This document shows positions 20,553 through 29,917 of a DNA stretch of 64,000 nt, in pieces. The stretch's first letter is position 1. Each line of letters begins with the position of its first letter. The notes beneath the pieces were generated by a model, which saw only the letters and a program-made list of their open reading frames with translations, made no database searches and was not told the origin of the DNA. Source of the stretch: Myxococcus hansupus. GTDB lineage: Bacteria > Myxococcota > Myxococcia > Myxococcales > Myxococcaceae. The position numbers and the translations under genes were made by a program. The stretch covers positions 744,001-808,000 of the forward strand of contig NZ_CP012109.1 in NCBI RefSeq assembly GCF_000280925.3, read 5' to 3'.

Positions 20553-22187
20553 TTATTCACCAGTAGTGCTGGTGACGAACTCCACGCGGCGGTTCGCGCT
20601 GCGTCCCTCGGGTGTTTCATTGGACGCAATGGGTTGGTCGGGGCCGAAGCCCTTCGCGGTGAGACGGCGGCTCTCAATACCTTGCTGAATGAGATATTGG
20701 CGCACCGCGTCCGCGCGATCCTGGCTCAGTGTGCGATTGAGCTCGTCGGGGCCTGTATTGTCCGTGTGCCCTTCGATGCGAAGCGAGACGCTGGGGTTTG
20801 CCTTCAGGTAGTCCGCAACGGCATCCAGATTCCGACGCTCTGAGTCGGACAGCGTCGACTGACCCACTGGGAATTGGACGTGGTGTTCCGTGGGCAGGCG
20901 CGAGGGTGCCGCCGGCGGGGGCGCCTGGGGCACGGGCTTGGGCTCCGGCTTGGGTTCGGGGCAGCCACGGTGGGCGGCGACGCCCGCCACATTCGGGCAC
21001 GCGTCCTCGCGGTCGACGACGCCGTCGCCATCCGAGTCGGTGTCCGGGCAGCCCTTGTTCTCTGCGACGCCGGCTTCGTTCGGGCACGCGTCCTCGCGGT
21101 CGACGACGCCGTCGCCGTCCGAGTCGGTGTCCGGGCAGCCGTCATTCTCCGGCGGGCCGGCCTCCAGCGGGCAGCGGTCCTGGCCGTTGGGCACCGTGTC
21201 GCCGTCGTCGTCGTTCGCGGGGCACTGCTCGGGCGTGTGGCTCCGTCCGCTCCGGCACACGTCCTCCTTGGCGGCCGTCTCCGGGGCCCAGGCGATGCCC
21301 GCCGCCGCGCGGATGGACGGCGTGCCGGGGATGTCGGTGAAGCCGTGGCCGACGATGCCAAAGGCCTCGAAGCCGCCGCCGAAGGGCATCCGCACGCCGC
21401 CGAGCAACTCCAGCGCGATGTCCGGCTCCACCAGGGATTCGGCCGCTTGCAGCGCGACCTCGGCGCGCAGGCCCTTGCCGCGCGTGGAGACGACGATGCC
21501 CTGCTCCAGCTCGGTGCCGAAGTCTCGGCCGGGCTCGTTCTCCGTGGAGCGGATGCGCACGCCGGCGCTGGCGCCCAGCACGATGGGACCCAGCTCCCGG
21601 CTCACCGCCACGCGGGGCGCGACCTGGAGGCCCGCCCAGCCCTGCTGCCGGCCAAAGGCGCTCGCCGTACCGCCGGGCGTGCCCACGTCCAGGCCCAGGC
21701 TGAGGAACACCGGGGCGCCCTCCTCTCGCCGCAGCAGTGCGTAGCGGGCGCCGAGCTCCGGCGTGCCCAGTCCAAAGGACCTGGGCTCGGAGATGCCGAC
21801 CAGCGAGTCAGCGCCGCTGCCACCCTGGTGGATGATGACTGGCAGGCGCGCGGACAGCTCCAGGCGGTCGGTGGGAGACCACGCGCCCGCGAGCCAGCCC
21901 GCGACGCGATAGTCGATGATGGAGCGCTCCGGTCCGTCGCTGCCCTTGAGCAGGAGGATGCCGCGCTCGTAGTTGGCCATGAGCATCAACCGGTAGGCGC
22001 CCTCGGGGAGCACGTTGCCGGTGTCCACGAGCATCGAGTCCGTGGCGGCGGGGTTGAAGCGCAGCCGCTCCAGGTCGATGGGGATGAGGGGGCCCGTGGT
22101 GCTTTGGGCCAAGGCATTGGGGGCGACTGACGCCAGGAGCGCGGCCAGCGCCCAGCTCCGAACCTGAGTACGCAAGGTGAGGTCCAT
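20553..22187 (-). CDS. OmpA-family outer membrane protein with thrombospondin type 3 repeats
   Basis: A 544-residue envelope protein. A signal peptide (ends NALAQ) is followed by a beta-rich region (about 30-300) resembling outer membrane channels of this class. Asp-rich calcium-binding TSP3 repeats come next (about 320-400, DTDSDGDGVVDREDACP twice), then a Pro-rich linker and a C-terminal OmpA peptidoglycan-binding domain (from HVQFPVGQSTLSD; RIEGHTDNTGPDELN; NRRVEF). It links the outer membrane to the cell wall, with calcium stiffening the stalk. The ribosome site is weak. It ends 164 bp from the geosmin synthase start and follows the Kelch lipoprotein gene by 24 bp. Confidence 0.85.
   Translation of the reverse strand: MDLTLRTQVRSWALAALLASVAPNALAQSTTGPLIPIDLERLRFNPAATDSMLVDTGNVLPEGAYRLMLMANYERGILLLKGSDGPERSIIDYRVAGWLAGAWSPTDRLELSARLPVIIHQGGSGADSLVGISEPRSFGLGTPELGARYALLRREEGAPVFLSLGLDVGTPGGTASAFGRQQGWAGLQVAPRVAVSRELGPIVLGASAGVRIRSTENEPGRDFGTELEQGIVVSTRGKGLRAEVALQAAESLVEPDIALELLGGVRMPFGGGFEAFGIVGHGFTDIPGTPSIRAAAGIAWAPETAAKEDVCRSGRSHTPEQCPANDDDGDTVPNGQDRCPLEAGPPENDGCPDTDSDGDGVVDREDACPNEAGVAENKGCPDTDSDGDGVVDREDACPNVAGVAAHRGCPEPKPEPKPVPQAPPPAAPSRLPTEHHVQFPVGQSTLSDSERRNLDAVADYLKANPSVSLRIEGHTDNTGPDELNRTLSQDRADAVRQYLIQQGIESRRLTAKGFGPDQPIASNETPEGRSANRRVEFVTSTTGE
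20960..21142. repeat. 84-bp direct repeat encoding TSP3 units of the OmpA-like protein
   Basis: Two near-identical copies of an 84-bp unit (28 codons) encode the calcium-binding repeats. The high nucleotide identity points to recent duplication or gene conversion, and the number of units may vary between strains. Confidence 0.6.
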
Positions 22188-22211
22188 TCTCGAAAGTGGG
22201 AGTCGTACGGG

Positions 22212-25200
22212 TCAGCGCGAGACGTGACGTGAGCGGCGGCGCAGTCCGCTCCACGAGGCCAGGGTCACCAGGAGGGCCAACGCGGACGCGGTGCCGCTCC
22301 CCGTGCTCTGACAGCCACCTCCGGCGATGGAGATGACCGTCGCCTGGACGGTGACCTGGAAGGTGCACCGGGCTTCGTTGCCCGACGCATCCGTGGCGGT
22401 GACGGTGACGGTGTTGCTGCCGTGCCGGAAGGTGCTGCCGGAGGGAGGCGACGCCGTGACGGTGGGCGTCGAGACGTTGTCCGTGGCCTGCGGCAACGTG
22501 AAGGTCACCGTCGCGCCCGACGCGTCGTCGGAGGTCTGCCGGATGTCCGAGGGGCACGTCAGCGCGGGCGGGGTGGTGTCGCGCACCTCGACCTGGAAGG
22601 TGCAGGTGACGCGGGCGCCGGAGCTGTCCTCCGCCGTGGCGGTGACGGTGGTGGTGCCCAGCGGCAGCGTGGCGCCTTCCGCCGGTGAATAGGTGATGGT
22701 GGGCGTGCCGCCCTGCGAGGAGGCGGTCGCGGTGGCGGGCGGCCACTGGCCGGGCGCGCCGTCAGGGCCGGTGGCCTCGAGGACCTGGTCCTCGGGACAC
22801 GTGATGGCCAGGGGCTGCTCCGTCTCCACGATGACGTCCGCGGTGGCCTCGGTGCTGTCCAGGCCGCAGTCGCTGGCGCGGTAGGTGAAGCTGTCCGCGC
22901 CCACGTAGCCCGCGTTGGGGGTGTACGTGAGGTTCGGGGGCGTCCCGCTCAGCGTTCCATGCTGGGGCGGCGTGACGATGGTCCACGTCAACGGCTGGTT
23001 CTCCGCGTCCGTGGCCGTGAGTGTGACGTCCTGGGGCAGGCCGGCAATCGTGACGATGCGCACGGCGTCGACCGTGGGGGCGGTGTTGGCGAGCACCGTC
23101 ACCATCCTTCCGCCGGGAATCGCGTTGGCGAAGACGGACAGGGCATGGGGGCCCGGACGTGTCTCCGCGGGCAACCGCACCGTCGCGCTCGTGGCGGACA
23201 TGCCCGTGGCGGGGAGCGTCCAGAGCCGCCCGCCCTCGGCGGCGCGCAGGCGCACCAGCGGGAAGTCCGTGGGCGAGTCCAGGTAGCTGCCGTTGGACGC
23301 GCCCGAGATGCCTCGGAAGCCCCGGCCCGTGATGACGAGGGGACAGGTCTGGTAGGCCTCATCCGGCGTCTCGACGACCGGGCGCCAGGAAGCGAGCGGG
23401 AGGCCCTCCTCGTAGCGCTCGGCCGTCGTCGCGGCGGTGCCTCCCGCGAGCAGGACCTCTCCGGAGGGCAGGGCGACGGCGGCGACCCCTCCACGCGCAT
23501 TGGGGGCGCTGACCGGCGTCCACACCCGAGAGGGGGCGCCGTAGGCCTCGGCCGAGGCCACGTAGGTGGCCGGCGCGCTCAGGCCGCCCGCGACGAGCAG
23601 CGTGCCGGAGGGCATCAGCGTGGCGGTGTGTCGCCAGCGGGCTTCCGTCAGCGGACTGTCCGGCGTCCAGGCGTTCGAGGTGGCGGAGTACCGCTCCGTG
23701 GATGCGAGCGCCACACCTCCCGCGGCGCCGCCCGCGGCGAGCAGCTCGCCGGTCGGCATCAGCGTCAGCGTGAAGTGCTCGCGGCCCTGGGCGAGGCTCC
23801 CCACGGGGGTCCAGGTGTTGCTGACGGGGTCGTACACCTCCGCCGATGCCAAGGCCGCGCCGCTCGTATTGCGTCCACCCGCGACGAGCACCCGGCCATC
23901 CGGCAGCAGGGCGGCGGCATGTGCGGCGCGCTCCACGGCCGGGGGGGACGCGGAGGACCACGTCTGGCTGGCCGGGTCATACAGCTCCGCGGAGGCGAGC
24001 GCGCTCACGCCATCATGGCCTCCGACGGCGAGCACCCGTCCATCCGTCAGGCGCGTCGCGGTGTGTGAGTGTCTCGCGCGAGCGAGTGACCCCGCGGCGT
24101 TCCAGGCGTTCGTGGTCAGCGCATACCGCTCGGTCGTGGCCAGCGCGCCACCCGCGGTCGTGCCGCCGACAACGAGCACCTCGCCCGAGGCCAGCGTCGT
24201 CGCCGTCGCATCCGCTCGCACGGTGGAGAGGCCCCCCGTCGCGGACCAGGTGTTCGCTGCCCGGTCATACTGCATCGAGGTCGCCAGGGCGGTGCCCGCG
24301 CCGTCACGTCCGCCCACCACGAGGACCCGTCCGTTGGGCAACAGCGCCATCAGCGGGTCCACTCGAACCATTCCCAGGACGCCCGCTGGGAACCAGCTCT
24401 GGACGCCAGGGTCGTAGACGTCCGTGTCCGCGTAGAACGTGAGCGACGGATCGGAGTGGAAACCTCCCGTGGTGAGCACCTTGCCGGAGGGAAGCAGCGT
24501 CGTCGCGCCGTTCTCGCGGCCTGTCGCCATCGCGTCCGCGACAGTCCATGTTCCGGTGGCGGGGTCGTACAGCTCGGAGGCGGTCTGGGTGTTCCGTGCG
24601 AAGTCGGAGCCGCCTGTGACGAGCACCCGTCCGTTGGGCAGCAGCACCGCGGTGTGGCCACTGCGCGGGAAGTTCAGGCTGCCCGTGGCCGTCCACGTGT
24701 TTGCCAATGGGTCAAAGATCTCCGCCTGCGTGATGACGTCGCCTGTGATGCGCCCACCCGCGAACAGCACGCGGCCATCCGGGAGCAGGGTGCCGGTGGC
24801 GTAGTGCCTGGGGACCAGGGGCGGCGCGGCGGGGGTCCACGTTCCCGACGCGGGGTCGTAGAGGTCGGCGCCCGCGACCTCGCCGACCGCGGGGTCGAAG
24901 CCGCTCACCGCGAGCACCCGCCCGTCTCTCAGCCGCGTGGCGGTGTGGGCTCGCCGGGCCAGGGACATGCTGCCGGTGGGCAGAAAGGTGTTGCTCACGG
25001 GGTCGTAGAGCTCGGCGGTCGCGAGACTGCTTCCACCCGCGACCAGGAGTTGGCCGGAGTCGAGCCGCGTGATCGTGGACAAGGAACGCGTCGCGGCCAT
25101 GGGGCTCGTGGCGGACCAGGTGTCCGTGGCGGGGTCGTAGATGCGCCCCGACGTGGAGCCGTCCATCATCACGAGCACCCGGCCATCGGCGAGGTGCGCG

Positions 25201-26162
25201 GAGGAGGAGATGTTGCCTGTGATTCCAGGCGCGGCGGCCGCGCTCCAGGTCGCCGTGTCGGGGTCGTAGAGCTCGGCCGTGGTCACGAAGCCCGTCCTGT
25301 TGACGCCACCCGCGACCAGCAGCTTTCCGGTGCCCAGCAGGATGCCGGTGTGCTGGCCTCGGGCGGTCGCCATGGCTGCAGTGGAGGACCAGCCCGGGTC
25401 GACGACGAGCGGCGCGGTGAGCCCGGCGAGTGCAACCTCCGTCGTGATGCGCACCTGTCCGCCTTCCACGTCGAACGTCCGCGTGCTCGGATTCACGCGT
25501 CCTCCAGAGAGCCTCGTGCTCCCCTCACGGGACTGGCCGTTCGCGTCGCGCACCACCGCGGGGTGGAAGCGGAGGACGGGGCGCGCGTTCTCGTCGAGGA
25601 ACTGGAGGGAGTCGCCCGTGTCCAGGATGCGCCGGACGGACGACGGCAGCGTGACGGTGTACTCCGCGCGGTGCGTCTGCTCGGCGCCTTGGGACATCGC
25701 CTGTGCGTCCAGGATCCACGCCTCCTCGACGCGCGAGGTGTGCCAGCCCTGGGCCGTGGACGTCGTGGGGCCCACGGGCCACCACAGGTGTCGGTCGCCC
25801 TGGAAGGCGGCGGCGTCTTCGCGGCGGAGCGCTCCCGCTGAGTCGCTCGTGGACTGGACGTGGAAGGTCAGCCCGCGCGTGGACAGCGTCAGGGCGCCGT
25901 CGCTCGCGAGCTGGGCCTGGAGCTGCAGGGACGACGGCACGGTGGCGCCCGGCTGGGTTTCGAGGCCCGGGAAGTAGGCCTGTGTCAGCGCCAGCGCGGT
26001 GGTGGCGGACGGGGCCTGCTTCCATTGCGCCAGGGCATGGCTACGTGCGGCGGCCCCAGCGTCGTCGCCTGGGGGCGGCGCGCCCTCCTTCCCGCATGAC
26101 AGGAGGATGACGCTCCCCACGAGGAGCAGACACCTGCTCCAGACCGCGCGATGTGACTGCAT
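22212..26162 (-). CDS. Giant Kelch-repeat/HYR-domain lipoprotein with MYXO-CTERM-like tail
   Basis: A 1316-residue surface protein. It starts with a lipoprotein signal (VILLSC-GKEG) and continues with a region of about 250 residues. Some fourteen Kelch repeats follow, each with a GRVLVAGG-type strand, AELYDP and TWxxxG, likely forming beta-propellers. Ig-like and cadherin-like modules (LTATDAENQPLTW) and HYR domains (TCPSDIRQTS, TVTATDASGNEARC) come next. It ends in GGGCQSTGSGTAS, a hydrophobic stretch and RRRSR, a MYXO-CTERM-like sorting tail. GGAG lies 8 bp before the ATG. It probably acts in adhesion or surface recognition. It shares an operon with the OmpA-like gene. Confidence 0.82.
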   Translation of the reverse strand: MQSHRAVWSRCLLLVGSVILLSCGKEGAPPPGDDAGAAARSHALAQWKQAPSATTALALTQAYFPGLETQPGATVPSSLQLQAQLASDGALTLSTRGLTFHVQSTSDSAGALRREDAAAFQGDRHLWWPVGPTTSTAQGWHTSRVEEAWILDAQAMSQGAEQTHRAEYTVTLPSSVRRILDTGDSLQFLDENARPVLRFHPAVVRDANGQSREGSTRLSGGRVNPSTRTFDVEGGQVRITTEVALAGLTAPLVVDPGWSSTAAMATARGQHTGILLGTGKLLVAGGVNRTGFVTTAELYDPDTATWSAAAAPGITGNISSSAHLADGRVLVMMDGSTSGRIYDPATDTWSATSPMAATRSLSTITRLDSGQLLVAGGSSLATAELYDPVSNTFLPTGSMSLARRAHTATRLRDGRVLAVSGFDPAVGEVAGADLYDPASGTWTPAAPPLVPRHYATGTLLPDGRVLFAGGRITGDVITQAEIFDPLANTWTATGSLNFPRSGHTAVLLPNGRVLVTGGSDFARNTQTASELYDPATGTWTVADAMATGRENGATTLLPSGKVLTTGGFHSDPSLTFYADTDVYDPGVQSWFPAGVLGMVRVDPLMALLPNGRVLVVGGRDGAGTALATSMQYDRAANTWSATGGLSTVRADATATTLASGEVLVVGGTTAGGALATTERYALTTNAWNAAGSLARARHSHTATRLTDGRVLAVGGHDGVSALASAELYDPASQTWSSASPPAVERAAHAAALLPDGRVLVAGGRNTSGAALASAEVYDPVSNTWTPVGSLAQGREHFTLTLMPTGELLAAGGAAGGVALASTERYSATSNAWTPDSPLTEARWRHTATLMPSGTLLVAGGLSAPATYVASAEAYGAPSRVWTPVSAPNARGGVAAVALPSGEVLLAGGTAATTAERYEEGLPLASWRPVVETPDEAYQTCPLVITGRGFRGISGASNGSYLDSPTDFPLVRLRAAEGGRLWTLPATGMSATSATVRLPAETRPGPHALSVFANAIPGGRMVTVLANTAPTVDAVRIVTIAGLPQDVTLTATDAENQPLTWTIVTPPQHGTLSGTPPNLTYTPNAGYVGADSFTYRASDCGLDSTEATADVIVETEQPLAITCPEDQVLEATGPDGAPGQWPPATATASSQGGTPTITYSPAEGATLPLGTTTVTATAEDSSGARVTCTFQVEVRDTTPPALTCPSDIRQTSDDASGATVTFTLPQATDNVSTPTVTASPPSGSTFRHGSNTVTVTATDASGNEARCTFQVTVQATVISIAGGGCQSTGSGTASALALLVTLASWSGLRRRSRHVSR

Positions 26163-26388
26163 CCAAGGGCTCCGGTTCCAAGGAGCGGCGGGCCGGCGGA
26201 GCCAGACCCGTCCGCTGTGAGACAGACGGGGTTGGATTATCCGGCTCCCGCTCTCATGGGCAACGCAGACCGTGTCTCCATGACGCAACGCACGGGGTTT
26301 CATGCTTGCGTTGCTGAAAGCTTCCGCTCTGCCTGTTGCTTATGTCTCGCGTGACCCACCTTCTTGACGGGTTGGGTGGAAATCACTA

Positions 26389-26408
26389 CATACCAACCAG
26401 TTTGTATG
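26389..26408. promoter_or_regulatory. TetR-type operator CATAC-N10-GTATG ending in the tetR start codon
   Basis: CATACCAACC/AGTTTGTATG matches the general TetR/AcrR operator form (ATACnAAC..GTTnGTAT) with 8 of 10 positions symmetric. As at 14450-14468, the last three bases are the ATG of the regulator gene and there is no Shine-Dalgarno. Confidence 0.62.
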
Positions 26409-27065
26409 AGCCGAGTGTCCACCAAGCGAAGGCGTGATGCTCCCGAGACGCGGCGCCAGCTCGTCGAAGCCGCGGTCCGTCTGATGATGCGTCAGGGGTA
26501 CTCCGCGACGACGGTGGACCAGGTCTGCGCCGAGGCCTCGCTGACCAAGGGCAGCTTCTTCCACCACTTCGAATCGAAGGAGGCGATGGGCCTCGCGGCG
26601 ATGGGTGCCTTCGCGGAGATGGGAATGGCGCTCTACGCCGAGGCGTGGGGCGGCCAGGGTGGGGACCCGCTGGTAAAGCTGCACCGCCTGCTGGACGTCA
26701 TGACCGACCTGGCCCGGCAACACGGCGAGATGCTCACGTGCATGGTGGGCATGCTGTCCCAGGAGCTGGCGTTGTCGAACGCGACCGTGCGCGAGGCGGG
26801 CGATGGGCACATGCGGGCCTGGGTCGATGTGGCGGCGGGGCTGCTCGCGGACGCGAAGCGCGTGCATTCGCCGCGCGCGAGCTTCGACCCGGAGGCCGTC
26901 GCCTGGATGCTCTACAGCACGTGGCAGGGCTCCATGCTGGTGGGCAAGACGCGCCAGCGGCCGGAGATGGTCATCGAGAACCTGCGCCAGATGCGGCTGT
27001 TCATCGACGGGCTCTTCGCGCCACGCGCCTTGAAAGTGAAATCAACGAAGTCGGCTCGGGCGTGA
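26406..27065 (+). CDS. TetR-family transcriptional regulator
   Basis: A 219-residue regulator: N-terminal helix-turn-helix (RRQLVEAAVRLMMRQGYSAT, then ASLTKGSFFHHFESKEAMG) and a C-terminal domain with a TetR_C pattern (AWMLYSTWQGSMLVGKTRQ) like AcrR/NemR-type repressors of detoxification genes. The PhnB-like gene starts 33 bp downstream in the same direction and is probably co-regulated. An operator overlaps the start codon, implying autorepression. Confidence 0.9.
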   Translation: MSRVSTKRRRDAPETRRQLVEAAVRLMMRQGYSATTVDQVCAEASLTKGSFFHHFESKEAMGLAAMGAFAEMGMALYAEAWGGQGGDPLVKLHRLLDVMTDLARQHGEMLTCMVGMLSQELALSNATVREAGDGHMRAWVDVAAGLLADAKRVHSPRASFDPEAVAWMLYSTWQGSMLVGKTRQRPEMVIENLRQMRLFIDGLFAPRALKVKSTKSARA

Positions 27066-27098
27066 CGCCGGGCGTTTCAAAAACCGAGGAGCTTCAAC

Positions 27099-27584
27099 AT
27101 GCATGCGATGCAGAAAATCACCCCGTTCCTGTGGTTCGACGGCAACGCGGAAGAGGCCGTGAAGTTCTACGTCTCCGTCTTCAAGAAGGGCTCGAAGATC
27201 ATCAGCCTGCATCGCGCGGGGGACACGGACTCGGCGCCGCTCATGTCCGCGACCTTCCAGTTGCATGGTCAGCAGTTCATGGCCCTCAACGGGGGGCCCC
27301 ACTACAAGTTCACGGAGGCCATCTCCCTGTTCGTGGACTGTGAGACGCAGGCGGAGGTGGATGAGCTGTGGTCCAAGCTCCTGGAGGGCGGTGGCCAGAC
27401 GCAGCAGTGTGGCTGGCTCAAGGACCGGTTCGGCCTGTCCTGGCAAATCGTTCCGTCCGTGCTGGGCAAGCTGCTGGGAGACAAGGACCCGGAGAAGTCC
27501 CGCCGGGTGATGGAAGCCATGCTGGGCATGGTCAAGCTGGACATCGCGGGGCTTCAGCGCGCGTACGACGGGACGGGGACGTAG
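27099..27584 (+). CDS. PhnB-like VOC-fold protein (3-demethylubiquinone methyltransferase-like domain)
   Basis: A 161-residue protein beginning MQKITPFLWFDGNAEEAVKF, with FVDCETQAEVDELWSKL and GWLKDRFGLSWQIVP. This is the pattern of the PhnB_MeTrfase subgroup of the VOC superfamily. Despite the domain name these proteins are not proven methyltransferases. Position behind a TetR regulator suggests an induced resistance or detoxification role. GAGGAG lies 7 bp before the ATG. Confidence 0.85.
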   Translation: MHAMQKITPFLWFDGNAEEAVKFYVSVFKKGSKIISLHRAGDTDSAPLMSATFQLHGQQFMALNGGPHYKFTEAISLFVDCETQAEVDELWSKLLEGGGQTQQCGWLKDRFGLSWQIVPSVLGKLLGDKDPEKSRRVMEAMLGMVKLDIAGLQRAYDGTGT

Positions 27585-27643
27585 CCAGGAGTGGAGCACG
27601 TCCGCAATCGATGGCGAACGCGCGGCCGCGTTAGACTGGCGCC

Positions 27644-28957
27644 ATGGCGAAGTCCAAGAAGCCGCAGGCGCCCGTGCTGCTGGGCGAAGTCGACCTCCCC
27701 GAAGGCGTGCTCCTCATTCTCGACCCCGGGCTCGGTCGCTTCTGGCGACATGACGCGGAGCCCGCGTCGCCCCGGAAGAAGGACCCTCCGGAGTTCGACT
27801 TGCGCCTGACGGGCCCGGATGCCGCGGCGGCGGGGAGCGCCTATGAGCGGGAGTTCGACACCCGGTACCTGTTTGACCGGCGCGACCCCCAGGACGCGGC
27901 GGAGCACTTCGCCCGTTTCGCCCAGGAACACGGCTTCGATGCGCGCGCCGAGGTCCTGCCCGCGCGCATTCCGCACACGGAGCGTGCCCGGCTCGCCATC
28001 GAACACGGCAGTGGCCTGGGCGTGGTGAAGTACAACGGCCTCTGGGCCGTGGCGGTGGGTGGCCTGCCCCGTGGGACGGGCCTGCGCGTCGTGGGCATGC
28101 CGATGCCCTCGGGTGAGTTCGAGGGGCGCTGGGAGTCCATCGACCTCGTCGTGGACGACACGGTGGAGCCCGTCGGCACGGAGTCGGTGGACGGGGTGAT
28201 GGTGGAGCACGGCCAGTTGCTGTTCGCGGGGCTCGGGCCGCTGGGGCACTTCCGGATGTGGGAGCCGCTGGACGGGCTGGCGGACTACGTCTTCTCCGGT
28301 GAGGACGCGCCCGCGCTCGCCAACGCGGTGGGTGCCAGGGACCTGGGCAATGGGCTGTTTGGTTGGAAGGATGTGCCCATGGCGCAGGTGGGCGAGAAGG
28401 CCACGCCGTTGCAGGAGCGCATCGAACGCGAGTCGCTGTCCGTGGGCGTCGACTACCGGCCGCACTGCAACCTCGAACGGCTGAATGCGCGGCTGCGCGA
28501 GAGCGAGGAGGACACCGCCTCCCTGGTCCTGGATGGCGCGCGCGTCGTCGGGTGTGGGAACCGCTGGGGAGACGGCGTCTTCACCGTCAGCCGGGACGTG
28601 GACGCGCAGGGGAGGACGCTCCGCGTCCGGGTGGAGCTGGGCACCGAGGAGCGTCAGCGGATGATGCGCCGCGTGCGGCTGCTCCAGCAGGGGGCCATCG
28701 TGAGCCGCACCATCCTGGATGACGGTGAGCCCATCCGCTTCGCCGAGCGAATGGCGCCGTCGAGGCCCGAGGACAGCGGCTGGGCCTTCTCCTCCGGTGT
28801 CGAGGACGAAGCCTACATGGACGAGCCGTCGAACTTCGCGGTGGTGTCCCTGCGCTACCTCGTTGACCGGTTCAAGGCGTTGGAGCCCATCCTGGAGGCA
28901 CCAGAAGGGGCGCTGTTCCGGCTCGACGGCGCGCGCTTCGTCGCTGACTCGGATTAG
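27644..28957 (+). CDS. Hypothetical protein with C-terminal DUF2185 (Imm33-like) domain
   Basis: 437 residues, no signal peptide or membrane segment, so probably cytoplasmic. The first 340 residues are unrecognised and Asp/Glu-rich. The C-terminus from DSGWAFSSGVEDEAYMDEPSNFAVVSLR matches the DUF2185 pattern (DSGW-x-F, DEEYMDDP-x-NF), a domain also found in immunity proteins of the Imm33 type. No toxin gene is next to it, so an immunity role is not supported by context. Its stop overlaps the stop of the convergent methyltransferase-like gene by 4 bp. Confidence 0.65.
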   Translation: MAKSKKPQAPVLLGEVDLPEGVLLILDPGLGRFWRHDAEPASPRKKDPPEFDLRLTGPDAAAAGSAYEREFDTRYLFDRRDPQDAAEHFARFAQEHGFDARAEVLPARIPHTERARLAIEHGSGLGVVKYNGLWAVAVGGLPRGTGLRVVGMPMPSGEFEGRWESIDLVVDDTVEPVGTESVDGVMVEHGQLLFAGLGPLGHFRMWEPLDGLADYVFSGEDAPALANAVGARDLGNGLFGWKDVPMAQVGEKATPLQERIERESLSVGVDYRPHCNLERLNARLRESEEDTASLVLDGARVVGCGNRWGDGVFTVSRDVDAQGRTLRVRVELGTEERQRMMRRVRLLQQGAIVSRTILDDGEPIRFAERMAPSRPEDSGWAFSSGVEDEAYMDEPSNFAVVSLRYLVDRFKALEPILEAPEGALFRLDGARFVADSD

Positions 28958-29802
28958 GGCTGCTCGGGCCCGGTGGCCGGGCGTGGCGCGCGCAGGCGCA
29001 TGGGCCGTGGCACCCGGGCGCGCAGGTTGAACACCATGCCCCATTCGCGTGCGAGCTTTCCGGCGCGGGCGAGCAGCTCCCGCCGTGGGGTCTTCCTCGG
29101 ATGGGTGAGCCCCACCAGGATGCGATTGTCCGAGGCCTCCACGTCGAAGGCGTAGAGCTGGGGGAAGCTCGCCTGCCAGAGTGGGTCCATGAGGGAGCCC
29201 GGCCGTCCCGACTTCCTCAGCACGTTGCCCACCACCGCGCCGTCTGGCGTCAGCCGCGCCAGCGTGGCCTGGAAGAACGCCGGTGAGGCCAGGGCCGGCG
29301 GGATGCACCGCGCGCCGAAGGCATCCAGGATGATGAGGTCATACGCGGGCCCCGGCGTTTCGATGAAGCGCCGTCCATCCATGAGGTGGGCGTGCAGGGT
29401 CGCGTCCTCGTGGAATCCGAAGAAGCGCCGGGCCACGTCGAGGACTTGCGGCTGGATTTCCACCGCGTCGATGTGGGCCTGGGGCCGCACCGCGTGGAGG
29501 AAGGTCGGGATGGCGCCGCCGCCCAGACCCACGACGAGGATGCGCGAGGGCTCCGGCACGAAGGCCAGCGTGGCGGCGATGGCGCGCGTGTAGTCCAGCT
29601 CCAGCCGCAGCGGGAAGCCGGGCCACACCGCGCTCTGGAAGGCGCCAATCCACCCGAACTGGAGGTAGCGGCGGCCCTCGTCATCCTCGCTGACGATGAT
29701 GGGACCGCCCGCGGACCGCGCGACGTGCAGCACCGCGCGGGGGTACTCGAAGGCTCGGGAGACGCGCGCCAGCGCCGTCACCGTCCGGTGCGTCTTCCTC
29801 AT
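28954..29802 (-). CDS. Spermidine synthase-like SAM-dependent methyltransferase-fold protein
   Basis: A 282-residue protein with the spermidine synthase Rossmann core: ILVVGLGGGAIPTFLH (SAM-site glycine loop), AVEIQPQVLDVARRFFG (acidic ribose-binding residue), MDGRRFIE and YDLIILDAFG. The polyamine-binding Asp residues of true synthases are not clearly present, so it may be a methyltransferase or an aminopropyltransferase of other specificity. The frame is open further upstream (to 29901), but that part is low-complexity Arg-rich and no start there has a good ribosome site. I place the start at 29802 with moderate confidence. Confidence 0.7.
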   Translation of the reverse strand: MRKTHRTVTALARVSRAFEYPRAVLHVARSAGGPIIVSEDDEGRRYLQFGWIGAFQSAVWPGFPLRLELDYTRAIAATLAFVPEPSRILVVGLGGGAIPTFLHAVRPQAHIDAVEIQPQVLDVARRFFGFHEDATLHAHLMDGRRFIETPGPAYDLIILDAFGARCIPPALASPAFFQATLARLTPDGAVVGNVLRKSGRPGSLMDPLWQASFPQLYAFDVEASDNRILVGLTHPRKTPRRELLARAGKLAREWGMVFNLRARVPRPMRLRAPRPATGPEQP

Positions 29803-29917
29803 GGAAGCGAGCGCTCGGGGTCTCCGCTCGCGCGGGAGGGCGAGGGCCCTTCTCCAAAGCCCTGGGCCCCACGCGTGTCCTCCCTGCCGCATCCACCTCA
29901 CGCCGCGAGCATACGGG

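Noticed and set aside
27644..28957. Immunity protein of a polymorphic toxin system
   Set aside because: No toxin, secretion or Rhs/VgrG gene is adjacent; the domain alone is not enough.
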